Part shown: positions 51,136 to 60,340 of the stretch, one piece after another | Layout of the letters: each line of letters opens with the position of its first letter | Position numbering within the stretch: position 1 is the stretch's first letter | Assembly: GCA_036518215.1 (NCBI GenBank) | Contig: DATDNP010000103.1 | Coordinates: 7,659 to 71,658 of the forward strand | DNA from: CF-39 sp036518215 | GTDB lineage: Bacteria > Chloroflexota > Limnocylindria > P2-11E | DNA: 64,000 nt | Direction: 5' to 3' | Position numbers and translations under genes: made by a program | The notes under the pieces: model-generated | What the model saw: the letters and a program-made list of their open reading frames with translations, nothing else | Told to the model about the DNA's origin: nothing | Databases searched by the model: none

Positions 51136-52772
51136 CGGAGCAGGCGCACCATCGTGAAGACCTCGCTCCCCTTCGGGTGCGGGACGTATCCCGTCACGTT
51201 GCGAGATACGGCGACGGGAACGTCGCCGTACACGAGCGGGACGGCCGGGACGCTCTTCTGGACGAGACGGGCCGCCTGCCGGTAGAGGTCGGCGCGGAGC
51301 ATCGGTTCCGTCTCGGCGGCCGCATCGTGGAGGAGCTGGACCGCGTCCCGTGCGTTCACGTCGCTCCACGCTCCGTTCTGCGTCATGTTGCAGAAGAACA
51401 CGCAGAGGAAGTTGTCGGGATCGCCATTGTCGCCGGTCCATCCGTACAGCCAGGCCTGGAGCTGGTTGCGCTTGAAGCGGTCGCGGTAGGACGTGAAGTC
51501 GATCGTATGGAGGACGACGGTCACTCCGATCTGGTGCAGGTCGCCCGCGATGAGCTCCGCGAGGCGGCGCGGATCGGGCATGTACGGCCGCGCGACGTCC
51601 ATGAACCAGAGATCCATCTGGAATTCGGACGCGTTCGCCGCGATCAGCAGGCGTCTCGCTGCTTCGCGGTCGTACCGTTGGAACTCCCGCACGCCGTCGT
51701 CGTAGCCGAGCATCCCGGGCACGAGGAACTGTGCGGCCGGCGCCGCGGACCCAGCGAAGACGCCATCGATGATCGCCTGCCGGTTGATCGCCATCGCGAG
51801 CGCGCGCCGCACGTCCGGATCGTCCAGCGGCGGATGCTGCGTGTTGAAGCGCAGATAGCCGATGTTGTTCGGCGCGCGCTCGAGCAGATCCACGCGCGGG
51901 TCGCCCTTCAGCACGGGGAGATCGAGCGGCGTGAAGTCACGGATCGCATCCACCTCGCCGAAGCGCAGCGCCGCGACGCGCTCCTCGGCGAAGGGGATCG
52001 CACGTATCTGGACCCGCGGCAGATATGGCAGGCGCGTGCCGCGATCGTCCGTGCGCCAGTAGCTCGGGTTCCGCACGAGCTCGATCTCACCGTTCGTCCA
52101 GGCGCCCGGCGTGAACATGAACGGGCCCGTGCCCGCGGCGGACCGTGACGCCGCGTTCATCCAACCTTCCGGGTCCGCCTTTACCGATGCCGGGCTCACC
52201 ATGCCGAACGTGGCCATGGCGAGCGTCGGGAGGAATGGACCGAATGGCGTTCTCGTGGTGAAGCGGACCGTGAGACGGTCGAACGCCTCCACCTTCGTGA
52301 TCAGCGACGCGCTGTCGAATCCGCCCCACATCGACTGGTAGTAGTCGTAGTCGTCCGCCACGGGCTTCTTGTTCCGGTACGGGAAGTCCGTCCGGCGGGC
52401 GCGCTCGAAATTGAAGACGACAGCCTCGGAGTCGAAGTCCGTCCCGTCGTGGAACTTCACGCCGTCCCGCAGCTTCAGCGTCCACTGCCTCTTGTCGGAC
52501 GACACCTGCCACGAGACGGCAAGGTTCGGACGGACCGCGAACGTCCGTTCGTCGTACGTGAGGAGCGGCTCGAAGATCTGCTGCGTGACCTGGAGCGAGT
52601 TGTCGTCGACCACGTTCCATGGATCGAGGGCGGCGGCATCGCCACTCGTCGCGAAGGTGAAAGCACGTGACGGCGAACTATCCGGGGAGGCTTGGGGTGC
52701 GCTCTCAGGTGCGCAGGACGACACGATCGCGCCCGCGAGCGCGAGCACAAGGACGGATCGTTCCCCCAGCAT
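51132..52772 (-). CDS. ABC transporter substrate-binding lipoprotein (SBP_bac_5)
   Basis: The 546-residue protein starts with a signal and lipobox (GAIVSSC, Cys20) and has the family 5 pattern: LDPWNVVDDNSLQVTQQIFEPL, WTLKLRDGVKFHDGTDFD, SAAGTGPFMFTPG, and YLRFNTQHPPLDDPDVRRALAMA. These proteins bind peptides, nickel or other small solutes outside the membrane for an ABC importer, but no permease or ATPase gene is adjacent. I choose ATG 52772, which gives a proper signal, over an upstream start at 52820. Confidence 0.9.
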   Translation of the reverse strand: MLGERSVLVLALAGAIVSSCAPESAPQASPDSSPSRAFTFATSGDAAALDPWNVVDDNSLQVTQQIFEPLLTYDERTFAVRPNLAVSWQVSSDKRQWTLKLRDGVKFHDGTDFDSEAVVFNFERARRTDFPYRNKKPVADDYDYYQSMWGGFDSASLITKVEAFDRLTVRFTTRTPFGPFLPTLAMATFGMVSPASVKADPEGWMNAASRSAAGTGPFMFTPGAWTNGEIELVRNPSYWRTDDRGTRLPYLPRVQIRAIPFAEERVAALRFGEVDAIRDFTPLDLPVLKGDPRVDLLERAPNNIGYLRFNTQHPPLDDPDVRRALAMAINRQAIIDGVFAGSAAPAAQFLVPGMLGYDDGVREFQRYDREAARRLLIAANASEFQMDLWFMDVARPYMPDPRRLAELIAGDLHQIGVTVVLHTIDFTSYRDRFKRNQLQAWLYGWTGDNGDPDNFLCVFFCNMTQNGAWSDVNARDAVQLLHDAAAETEPMLRADLYRQAARLVQKSVPAVPLVYGDVPVAVSRNVTGYVPHPKGSEVFTMVRLLR

Positions 52773-52810
52773 CTTGCGTCTTCCCGGGTGCGATGGTAGG
52801 AGTGACGTCG

Positions 52811-54286
52811 ATGGACGCAATGGTCGAAAGACATACCGTCCGAGGTGTTCGAGCAGCGCCGACGCTGCGTGTCGCGCGCATCTTCGTGTGGGCGATGTGG
52901 ACCGTCTCCGCCTTCTTCATCGGCGTCGCCTTCCTGCTGATACTCGCGACGATCTCAGTCGACACGCCGTCGCGCGGATTCGGTTTCCGCGGCTGGGTCC
53001 CTCTCGTGGCCGCGCTCTGGGTGACGATCGGTGCGCGCATCGCTGCACGCCAGCCGCGCCTCAGCGTGGGCTGGCTCATCTTCGCCGTCGGCTGGCTCTG
53101 GTCGGTGAACGCGCTGTTCGAGGAGTACGCGACGTACGCGTACTTCCCGCAGGAGCAGGGTCTGCCGCTCGTCCCCCAGGCGGTGTGGTTCAACGCCATG
53201 GTCGGAACGGCCGTCGCGGGGCTCTCCGGCGTCGCCATCCTCGTCGTGCCGGATGGTCGCCTGCCGTCGCGCCGATGGGTCGTCCTCGAGGTCGCCATCG
53301 TCGCATTCACCTTCTTCGCGGTGGTCACGATGGCGGTCCTCCCACGGCGTCTCGTCCCGTTCCCGTTCGAGAACCCGTTCGGCATCGAGTCGCTGCGCGC
53401 GTACGAGGCCTCTTTCCCCGCCCTGCTGCGATCGTTCGACGTCGGACGCGGCCTCGAGGTCCTCCTGCCGACGGCGGCATTGCTCCTACGGCTGCGTCGA
53501 GCCGTCGGAGCGGAGCGACAGCAGCTGAAGCTCGTCGCCGCCGCGACGTCGTTCGCGTCGGTCACCGTCTTCGTGTACGCGTTCTTCGGCGACCCGGTCG
53601 TCCAGTACGCGCAGATCCTCGGCCTGATCCTCGTACCCGCCGCCTTTGGGCTCGCGATGCGCCGCTACCGGCTCTACGAGATCGACCAGATCCTCGGGCG
53701 CACGTTCGTGCTCGGTGGCGCGACGGCCCTCCTCGCCGGCGTCTACACGGCGAGCATCGGACTGATGCAGCGCATCTTCATCGTCCTCACCGGAGAGCGC
53801 TCCGACGCCGCCGTCGTGCTCACCACGCTGCTCGTCGCGGCGGCCTTCGCCCCCCTGCGCGATCGTCTTCAGGCAGTCGTGAAGCGGATGTTCGGGGCTG
53901 ACCTTCCCGGGACGCACGGACTCGACGTGTTCACCGACGAGATCGACGCCCACCTCCGCCTCAGCGACCGCGACCGGCTGCTCTCGCAGCTTCTCGCGGA
54001 GAGCGTCGGCTCGCTCGGTTCGACCTGCGGTGTGCTGGAGATCATGGATGAGGGTGCGGCGCACCCGACGCATGCGATCGGAGCCTGGAAGGGCGACACG
54101 CACCTCAGCGTGGATGTCATCGAGCGGGGCGAGGTGGCCGCGCGCGTCTGCCTCGGGCCGCGGGCGAACGGCGAGGGTTACGACGAGGACGCGCGGAGGC
54201 GGCTCGAGCGTGCTGCGACGGTCGTCGGACTCGCGCTCGATCGGCTCGGGCGTCCCGGCGCGTTCAGCGCGGTGAGCGGCATCTAG
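52811..54286 (+). CDS. membrane sensor-like protein with GAF-like C-terminus, no kinase
   Basis: This 491-residue protein has about nine hydrophobic helices in the first 330 residues (ARQPRLSVGWLIFAVGWLW, VVPDGRLPSRRWV), a pattern seen in N-terminal sensors of Chloroflexota and actinobacterial histidine kinases. The rest (from about 370: RDRLQAVVKRMFGADLPG, then a DRDRLLSQLLAESVGSLGS helix and a small beta domain) resembles the linker and a GAF-like domain, but the HisKA and ATPase domains are missing. ATG 52811 has AGGAG eight bases upstream. It may work through partner kinases elsewhere. Confidence 0.6.
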   Translation: MDAMVERHTVRGVRAAPTLRVARIFVWAMWTVSAFFIGVAFLLILATISVDTPSRGFGFRGWVPLVAALWVTIGARIAARQPRLSVGWLIFAVGWLWSVNALFEEYATYAYFPQEQGLPLVPQAVWFNAMVGTAVAGLSGVAILVVPDGRLPSRRWVVLEVAIVAFTFFAVVTMAVLPRRLVPFPFENPFGIESLRAYEASFPALLRSFDVGRGLEVLLPTAALLLRLRRAVGAERQQLKLVAAATSFASVTVFVYAFFGDPVVQYAQILGLILVPAAFGLAMRRYRLYEIDQILGRTFVLGGATALLAGVYTASIGLMQRIFIVLTGERSDAAVVLTTLLVAAAFAPLRDRLQAVVKRMFGADLPGTHGLDVFTDEIDAHLRLSDRDRLLSQLLAESVGSLGSTCGVLEIMDEGAAHPTHAIGAWKGDTHLSVDVIERGEVAARVCLGPRANGEGYDEDARRRLERAATVVGLALDRLGRPGAFSAVSGI

Positions 54287-55434
54287 CGGCGCACGAGCAG
54301 CGCGAGAAGGATGGCGCCGACGGCGCCGCACCCCGCACCCCAGCCGAACGTCGCCGCCGCGCCGATGCGGTCCCACAGACCGCCGGCGATCGCGCCGGCG
54401 ACGAGCGCCGAGAGCCCGATCGCGCTGCTGTACATGCCGACGCCGGTCGCGCGAAGCTCCGCCGGCGCGAGGTCGACGGCGAGCGCCTTTCCCGCCGTGC
54501 GCAGCGCGCCGCGGTAGAGGCCGTACAAGCCGAACGCTACCGCGACGAGAGCCCCGGTCGAGGCCACCGCGAGGAGCGCGAACGTCGCCGCGAAGACCGC
54601 GAGCGTCGCGACCATCACCGGCTTGCGTCCCCACGTGTCGGAGAGGCGGCCGGCCGGGTACGACGCCAGCGCCGCGACCAGGTTGTACCCCGCGTACACG
54701 ATGAGCGTCAGCTCGGCGGGGACGCCGACGTCCGACGCGCGGAGGATGAGGAACGCGCTCGACGCGTTCCCGATGCCGAACACGACGATCGCCGCGAGGT
54801 ACCGCCAGTACGCGGTGGGGAGCGCGCGTACGTCGAACCGTTCCTCGTTGACGCGTGCCGCGCGCGTCTCCGGCACCGAGGTGATGAGCGCGACCGCGAC
54901 GAGGCCCGGGACGAACGCGATGAGGAAGATCGCGCGCGTCTGCACGTGCAGCACGTAGAGCAGGAGCGCCGCGAGGAGCGGCCCGAGGACCGCGCCCATG
55001 TTGTCGCCGATCCCCTCGAGCCCGAACGCGGCGCCGCGACGCGACTCGTCGACCGTGCTCGCGATGAGCGCGTCGCGCGGTGCCGAGCGGATCCCGGTGC
55101 CGAGCCGGTCGACGAAGCGCGAGGCGAGCACCATCGGCCATGCGGACGCGAGCCCGATGGTCGGCTTCGCGAGCGCCGCGAGCACGTACCCGACGATCGC
55201 GATCGGCTTGCTGCGGCCGATGCGATCGGCGAGCCAGCCCGAGGCGCCCTGCACGATGTTCTGGGTCGCGTCCGCGACGCCCTCGATGATGCCGACCGCG
55301 GTGCGCGGCGCGCCGAGCTCCCGCGTGAGGAAGAGCGGCAGGATCGGGTAGAGCATCTCGGTCGACACGTCGCCGAAGAGGCTCACCAGAGCGAAGAGGT
55401 AGACGGAGCGCGGGAGGGCGGTCCGCGATGCCAC
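54283..55434 (-). CDS. MFS transporter
   Basis: The 383-residue protein has 12 helices and the MFS loop ADRIGRSKPI after helix 2 (GWLADRIGRSK), with RLSDTWGRKPVM in the second half. The start YLFALVSLFGDVSTEMLYPILPLFL is typical of a group of drug or sugar exporters. The GTG start is six bases from a TAGGCT hexamer. Its TAG overlaps the sensor gene's stop by four bases. Confidence 0.85.
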   Translation of the reverse strand: MASRTALPRSVYLFALVSLFGDVSTEMLYPILPLFLTRELGAPRTAVGIIEGVADATQNIVQGASGWLADRIGRSKPIAIVGYVLAALAKPTIGLASAWPMVLASRFVDRLGTGIRSAPRDALIASTVDESRRGAAFGLEGIGDNMGAVLGPLLAALLLYVLHVQTRAIFLIAFVPGLVAVALITSVPETRAARVNEERFDVRALPTAYWRYLAAIVVFGIGNASSAFLILRASDVGVPAELTLIVYAGYNLVAALASYPAGRLSDTWGRKPVMVATLAVFAATFALLAVASTGALVAVAFGLYGLYRGALRTAGKALAVDLAPAELRATGVGMYSSAIGLSALVAGAIAGGLWDRIGAAATFGWGAGCGAVGAILLALLVRR

Positions 55435-55440
55435 GCGAGG

Positions 55441-55446
55441 AGCCTA
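55441..55446 (-). promoter_or_regulatory. putative -10 element (TAGGCT), leaderless
   Basis: TAGGCT ends six bases before the GTG at 55434. The same hexamer and spacing occur in front of the gene at 2721. Confidence 0.4.
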
Positions 55447-55460
55447 TGCGGGCCGCGTGC

Positions 55461-57554
55461 CTAGCTGCTCGGGATCGTCCAGTCCTGCGGGACGACGTGG
55501 ATCCACGTCTGGCCCGGGTCGAGCTGCACGAGCTGGCCGTTCGCGTCGCGCATCGTGAACACGTCGATCGTGTTCGGGCGCGTCCAGGTGATCTCCTGCC
55601 GCAGACCATCGCGGAACACGACGCCCTTGCCGCTGCCGGTGAGCTGCTCTTCGAGCTTCGGATTCCCGGCCGGATCGAGCCCGTAATCCGTCGTGAAGTG
55701 CACCTCGGTCTGGATGACGACGATGTTCTTCGCCGCGATCACCTTGCCGTTCGCGGCGTCCTTCTCGAGCACGCCGTCGTCGTAGCGCGCGTACGTGCGC
55801 GAGCCCGCGTCGTACGAGTAGCTCACGCCGAAGAGGGCGCGGTACGGGATCGTGATCTGCGTGGCGGGCACGCTCGTCGAGAAGCCGCCGGTCTTCGGGT
55901 CCTCGGGCTGGGTCGGCAGGAACGCCCACGGCGTCACGACGACCGGCTGCTGGCCGTCCGGTGCCGACGCCGTCGCCTGCTGCACCGCGTCCCAAGAGGT
56001 GAAGAAGTTGTACGGCGAGTGCCGGAAGTCGACGCGATAGCCCCAGCCGTAGTTCGGGGAGAGGTCGACGTACTGCGCGGCGACCGCGGCGTCGTAATGG
56101 ACGGCCATGAGCTCCTCGGGACCGCCACCCGAGTACACGAGCACCGCGCCCATGCTCGGGAGGACCGGACGGTCCGTCATACGGACGCTGCGCACGCCGC
56201 CGATCGTGTCGGGGTGCTGCGACTGGAACACGGCCGCGAGCCGCGTGGTGAGCCCCTCCACGAGCCACTCGAACACGATGTCGGCCTTGCTGATGCCGTA
56301 GTGCGGACGCGCGTTCGGGTTGTTGTCGACCTTCACGTAGACGGGCCGAACGGTCGGATCGCCGAAGCCGAGCGGCAGACCGTTGAGCGGCCAGACCGGG
56401 CACATGAGCGCCTGCGTCGTCGACGACGCGACGAAGCTCGTGCCGTTGCTCGCGAGCGTGTGCGCACGCACGGCCCCGACCGTCGCGGGCGAGAGCACCG
56501 CGGCGTCGCCGCGCCCGTCGCGGTCCCAGTCGCCCGCGATGATGCCGGCGGGACCGGCGCAGACGGACGATGCCGGCAGCGTGCTCCAGCCGGCGAACGC
56601 GCTCTCCGGCTTGAACGACGTCGCCGCGTCGAACACGTGGACGCGCGCGCTCCCGTCGTCGCCGACGTAGATCGAGAGGAGGTCGTCGCGGCCGTCGCCG
56701 TTCACGTCGCTCGCTGTCACCGTGGCGCGCGTGAGGTCGTAGTCGACGTCGAAGTCGTACACGTCGCTCCGGAGCGTGAGTCCCTTGGCGCCCGGCTCGA
56801 AGAGGACGACCTCGGGCTTCGCGCCCTTCTGGTAGAGCGCCGCGAGCTCGTCGGGCGCGCTCGCACCGGCGAAACGGCCGACGGCGAAGCGCGCGCTACG
56901 CGGATCGAACTTCCCGGCGCCGGAGTCGTACAGATCGGCCGCGAGCGTGAACTTGGCTCCGTCCGACGTGAGCTGCACGAGACGCAGCCGCGCGCCGTCC
57001 TCCTCATACGTGACGAGGAGGCTGTCCTTCGCGCCGGCGGCGAAGCGGCCGCCGTAGATGTTGCGCGCCCGCGACCAGTCGAAGTCGTCCGAGCTCCAGG
57101 CGGACCCCTGCAGGTCGAAGCTCGCGCCCGTGGAGTGGAACACGAGGAGCTCGGCCTTGTGCGTGCCGAGATCGTGAAGCGCGACGAGGTCGTCCTTGCC
57201 GTCGCCGTCGACATCGATGACCGCGAACTTCGACCGCGCGAGCGACAGGAAGTTCGCGCCGCTCTTCATCCACTGCGTGCCGGTCGCGTCGCCGGGGCGA
57301 TCGCGGACGTCGATCTGCATCGTCGAGTCGCCCGTCGGATCCGAGATCACCGCCATCTCGCTGCCGCCGGCGCCGCGGAAGTCGCCGGTCGCGATCACGC
57401 TGTTCCCGACGACGGCGACGGAACGGCCGCGCGCGGGCGTCGGCTTCGGCGTCGGCGTCGCGGTCGCGGTCACCGTCGGGCTTGGCGAGACGGCGTTCGG
57501 CGTCGCGGCGGTGCAGCCGACGACGAGCGCCGCGAGGATCGCGAGGCGCCGCAT
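55461..57554 (-). CDS. FG-GAP/VCBS-like propeller fused to DUF3048 (YerB-like) lipoprotein
   Basis: This 697-residue lipoprotein (lipobox VVGC, Cys14; Pro/Thr linker) has an N-terminal half with three calcium-binding FG-GAP-like motifs: DVDGDGKDD (114-122), DVNGDGRDD (283-291) and DWDRDGRGD (342-350). From about 403 it is DUF3048, with YVKVDNNPNARPHYGISKAD, FQSQHPDTIGGVRSVRMTDR and YSGGGPEE. DUF3048 proteins (YerB type) are extracellular and of unknown function. The propeller fusion is unusual to my knowledge. Its ATG overlaps the amidase stop by one base, so they act together at the cell wall. Confidence 0.8.
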   Translation of the reverse strand: MRRLAILAALVVGCTAATPNAVSPSPTVTATATPTPKPTPARGRSVAVVGNSVIATGDFRGAGGSEMAVISDPTGDSTMQIDVRDRPGDATGTQWMKSGANFLSLARSKFAVIDVDGDGKDDLVALHDLGTHKAELLVFHSTGASFDLQGSAWSSDDFDWSRARNIYGGRFAAGAKDSLLVTYEEDGARLRLVQLTSDGAKFTLAADLYDSGAGKFDPRSARFAVGRFAGASAPDELAALYQKGAKPEVVLFEPGAKGLTLRSDVYDFDVDYDLTRATVTASDVNGDGRDDLLSIYVGDDGSARVHVFDAATSFKPESAFAGWSTLPASSVCAGPAGIIAGDWDRDGRGDAAVLSPATVGAVRAHTLASNGTSFVASSTTQALMCPVWPLNGLPLGFGDPTVRPVYVKVDNNPNARPHYGISKADIVFEWLVEGLTTRLAAVFQSQHPDTIGGVRSVRMTDRPVLPSMGAVLVYSGGGPEELMAVHYDAAVAAQYVDLSPNYGWGYRVDFRHSPYNFFTSWDAVQQATASAPDGQQPVVVTPWAFLPTQPEDPKTGGFSTSVPATQITIPYRALFGVSYSYDAGSRTYARYDDGVLEKDAANGKVIAAKNIVVIQTEVHFTTDYGLDPAGNPKLEEQLTGSGKGVVFRDGLRQEITWTRPNTIDVFTMRDANGQLVQLDPGQTWIHVVPQDWTIPSS

Positions 57555-58594
57555 CACTGCCGGACCGTCAGCTTCATGTACATCCCGAGATCGTTCATCC
57601 AGGTCGCGCCATCGATGACACCACGAAGAGGGAGCGTATACGTCCCCGGCACCCACGACTGCAAGGTGAACGTGAACGTCGCCGTCTCACCCTTCGCCAC
57701 GACGTCCTCGTTCTGGACCGCGACGCGAGCCGGCGCGGGCCACCCATCGGCGAGGAACGCGTACTTCGCGTCGTTGCCCGGGACGGCGAGGCGCGCCTCG
57801 GTCGGGGTCCCCTTGCGCCACGCGGCCTCGCCCGTGTTCCGGATCGTCACCGACACGGTCGCGGGCTGGCCGGCCGTCACGGTCGGGAACGCCGACTCGC
57901 CGACGAATTCCGCGCTCACGTTCGCCGCCGTGGGCGCGGCGCACATGCTCACGAGATACATGAAGTGCTCCCAGCTGAACGTCGGACCGGGATCGGTGTG
58001 GTCCGTGCCCGGCACCTCGCTGTGTCCGATCACGTGGTCACGGTCGAGCGGCACGCTCCAGCGCTGGGACACGCCGCACACGAGCATCGCTGCGGCGCGA
58101 TATTCCGCTTCGGTGAAGTCCGGATTCGTCTCGTCGCTCTTCTCGATCTCGATCCCCACTGAGTGGTCGTTGTACCACGAGTTTCCGGCATGCCAAGCCG
58201 TGCTGTCCTCGCCGACCATCTGCGTCACGTGCCCGTCGTTCCGCACGACGTAGTGCGCGCTCACGTACGAGTACGGATTGGTGAACGCGACGAGCGTGCG
58301 CGCGTAGCTGATCTCGGTGTAGTGGATGACGATGAAGTCCACGTCGCCGTCGGTGCGCCCGTAGTCGTAGTTCTGCGGCGACGGATGCCATTCCACCTGG
58401 AGCGGATAGGGGAACGGTCCCTCGGTGTTCGCACGCGCTTGCGGCACCGCGCGCGGCGCCGGCGTCTGCGACGGCGTCGGTGGATCGCCGATGATGGGGA
58501 CCGCGGCGAGAGGCCCTGCGGCGGCGATGCGCGCGCCACATGAGACGGCGACCAACGATGCGACGAGCAACACGCTCGTGCCCCATCCCCTCAT
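57554..58594 (-). CDS. N-acetylmuramoyl-L-alanine amidase with C-terminal Ig-like domain
   Basis: The 346-residue protein starts with a signal peptide that ends in a lipobox-like VAVSCG (Cys19). An Amidase_2 domain follows with zinc ligands His91 (VIHYTE), His199 and Asp201 (DHTDPGP), plus AWHAGNSW and GIEIEKSD. From about 225 an Ig-like domain appears (TVTAGQPATVSVTIRNTGEAAW), resembling NBR1-type modules. It should cut the bond between muramic acid and the stem peptide. It is coupled to the DUF3048 gene downstream and divergent from an M23 peptidase gene. Confidence 0.9.
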   Translation of the reverse strand: MRGWGTSVLLVASLVAVSCGARIAAAGPLAAVPIIGDPPTPSQTPAPRAVPQARANTEGPFPYPLQVEWHPSPQNYDYGRTDGDVDFIVIHYTEISYARTLVAFTNPYSYVSAHYVVRNDGHVTQMVGEDSTAWHAGNSWYNDHSVGIEIEKSDETNPDFTEAEYRAAAMLVCGVSQRWSVPLDRDHVIGHSEVPGTDHTDPGPTFSWEHFMYLVSMCAAPTAANVSAEFVGESAFPTVTAGQPATVSVTIRNTGEAAWRKGTPTEARLAVPGNDAKYAFLADGWPAPARVAVQNEDVVAKGETATFTFTLQSWVPGTYTLPLRGVIDGATWMNDLGMYMKLTVRQ

Positions 58595-58697
58595 CGATCC
58601 CGTGAACGTGACGCGAAGCGCTCAGTTGCGCGCTGTCACGCACTGCGACCATGCGGATACGCGCATCACATGCGTCGCGTCCGGTCGTTCCGACGAT

Positions 58698-60209
58698 ATG
58701 ACCACGCGATCGCGCGCACTCGTTCGTCTCATCGCGCTCGCATCCGCGATCGCGCTCGCGTGCGCACCTGTGGCGCAAGCGAGCGTGCCCACGTCGGTCG
58801 CTCCACGAGCGAGCGTGCCCACGGACGCACCCACACCGACCGAAACGGCGGTCGCATCGCAGCGCGCGGGCGATCCGCTCCGATGCACCGAGCGCGTGAC
58901 GATCCCGCAGCTCGCGGATGTCTTCGAAGCACAGTGGTCTCCGAACGCGAAGCTCCTCGCGCTGTCGCACATCGTGCGGATCCCGTCCGACGAGACGATC
59001 ACGGGTTGGGAAGAGGATCAGCGTCTCGCGATCTACGACACGACGACCGGAGCGGTCACCGAGCGCGGCGTGGGGAGCGAACCGGAATGGTCGGGATCGG
59101 GCACGTACCTTTCGTACTGGACGGATCAGACGACGCTCTGGATCGTGCGGCCCGGCACGGTGCTCCCCGTGGCGGTGCTGCAGCCGACGGAGCCGAACAT
59201 CATGTGGGTCGGCGACGAGATGCTCTTCTGGTCCGGCGCCGAGATCCGCGCATGGAAGGGCGGACAGGTGACGACCGTCGCTCGTAGCGCGCTCACGCCG
59301 AAATACCCGCACGACGACGTGTACTTCAGCGGCGATGGGGCGCGCTTCAGCGTCACGCGCTACGCGAGCGATGGCTCGACGGCGCGCTACATCGGCAACA
59401 CGAGCACCGGCGAGATCGCGCCGCTCGACGATCACGGCGCGACGTTCATCGAATGGGCGCCGCGCGGACAGACGCTCCTCATGCGTTCCGCCGGCACGCT
59501 CACGCTCTGGGACGCGGCGACCGGGAGGCAGCTGGCATCCGCGGCCACCGCGAGCGGCACGGTGCATCTCTGGACGTCTGACGGCGGCCTCGCTCTCGGG
59601 AAGATGTCGCCGACCGTGCCGGCCGGCAACGCGTACGACACCTTCTCGGTGATCGGCTCCGGCGCTGTCGCGACCGTGCCGAACCTCCTCGGCATCCGCT
59701 CGTTCAGTCCGGACGGCTCGCACTTCGTCGGCGTCTCCCGCACCGGGCTCTACAGCACGCAGCTCGAGCTGTATCGCTGCGGCGCTCCCGACGGCGAGGC
59801 GACCGATCTCGCGTCCGATCCCGCCGTGCAGGGACGCGCGGCGAAGGTCGCCGCCGACGCGCATCGATTCGTGCGGCCCGGGGCGGCGGCCATCACGCAG
59901 TTCATCCAGGGGATCCATACGGGCATCGACGTCGCCGCGACGTACGGCACGATCCTCGTCGCCGCGGATGACGGCGTCGTCGACGCGGTCGGATGGGTCC
60001 CGGTCGGCGGCCGTCGCGTCTGCGTGCTGCACGAAAGCGGGGTCGAGAGCTGCGACTACCACACCGCGCTGCCGCTCGTCGGCATCGGCGAGCACGTCGT
60101 GCGCGGCCAGCCCGTCGCGCTCATGGGCCTCACCGGCGAGACGACCGGACCTCACGTGCACTGGGAAGCCAAGCGCGACGGAGCGATCGTCGATCCACTC
60201 GACCAATAG
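58698..60209 (+). CDS. secreted M23 peptidase with N-terminal propeller-like domain
   Basis: This 503-residue protein has a signal peptide (ALVRLIALASAIALACAPVAQA), a Pro/Thr linker, then a region with repeated WD/TolB-like blades (EAQWSPNAKLLALSH, SYWTDQTTLWIVRPG, FIEWAPRGQTLLMRSAG). The C-terminal LytM/M23 domain has HTGID (His407, Asp411) and HVHWE (His486, His488), the complete zinc and catalytic set. It should cleave peptidoglycan cross-bridges or stem peptides. The divergent gene encodes an amidase, so both may be co-regulated from the 103-bp gap. Confidence 0.85.
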   Translation: MTTRSRALVRLIALASAIALACAPVAQASVPTSVAPRASVPTDAPTPTETAVASQRAGDPLRCTERVTIPQLADVFEAQWSPNAKLLALSHIVRIPSDETITGWEEDQRLAIYDTTTGAVTERGVGSEPEWSGSGTYLSYWTDQTTLWIVRPGTVLPVAVLQPTEPNIMWVGDEMLFWSGAEIRAWKGGQVTTVARSALTPKYPHDDVYFSGDGARFSVTRYASDGSTARYIGNTSTGEIAPLDDHGATFIEWAPRGQTLLMRSAGTLTLWDAATGRQLASAATASGTVHLWTSDGGLALGKMSPTVPAGNAYDTFSVIGSGAVATVPNLLGIRSFSPDGSHFVGVSRTGLYSTQLELYRCGAPDGEATDLASDPAVQGRAAKVAADAHRFVRPGAAAITQFIQGIHTGIDVAATYGTILVAADDGVVDAVGWVPVGGRRVCVLHESGVESCDYHTALPLVGIGEHVVRGQPVALMGLTGETTGPHVHWEAKRDGAIVDPLDQ

Positions 60210-60236
60210 CTAGCTGACGTCGGGCCGACCCTGTAA

Positions 60237-60254
60237 GCGCAGCGAGGTCTGCGC
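60237..60254 (+). terminator. weak hairpin after the M23 gene
   Basis: GCGCAG and CTGCGC form a 6-bp stem with a 6-nt loop 27 bases after the stop. There is no T-run, so terminator activity is uncertain. Confidence 0.25.
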
Positions 60255-60340
60255 CCCACAGTCGAATGGGCGCCGCGCCCCTACCGAGCACGGAGCGCCG
60301 CACCTACGGTCGAGAAAGACCGGTCAGGGGAGGCGGCACC

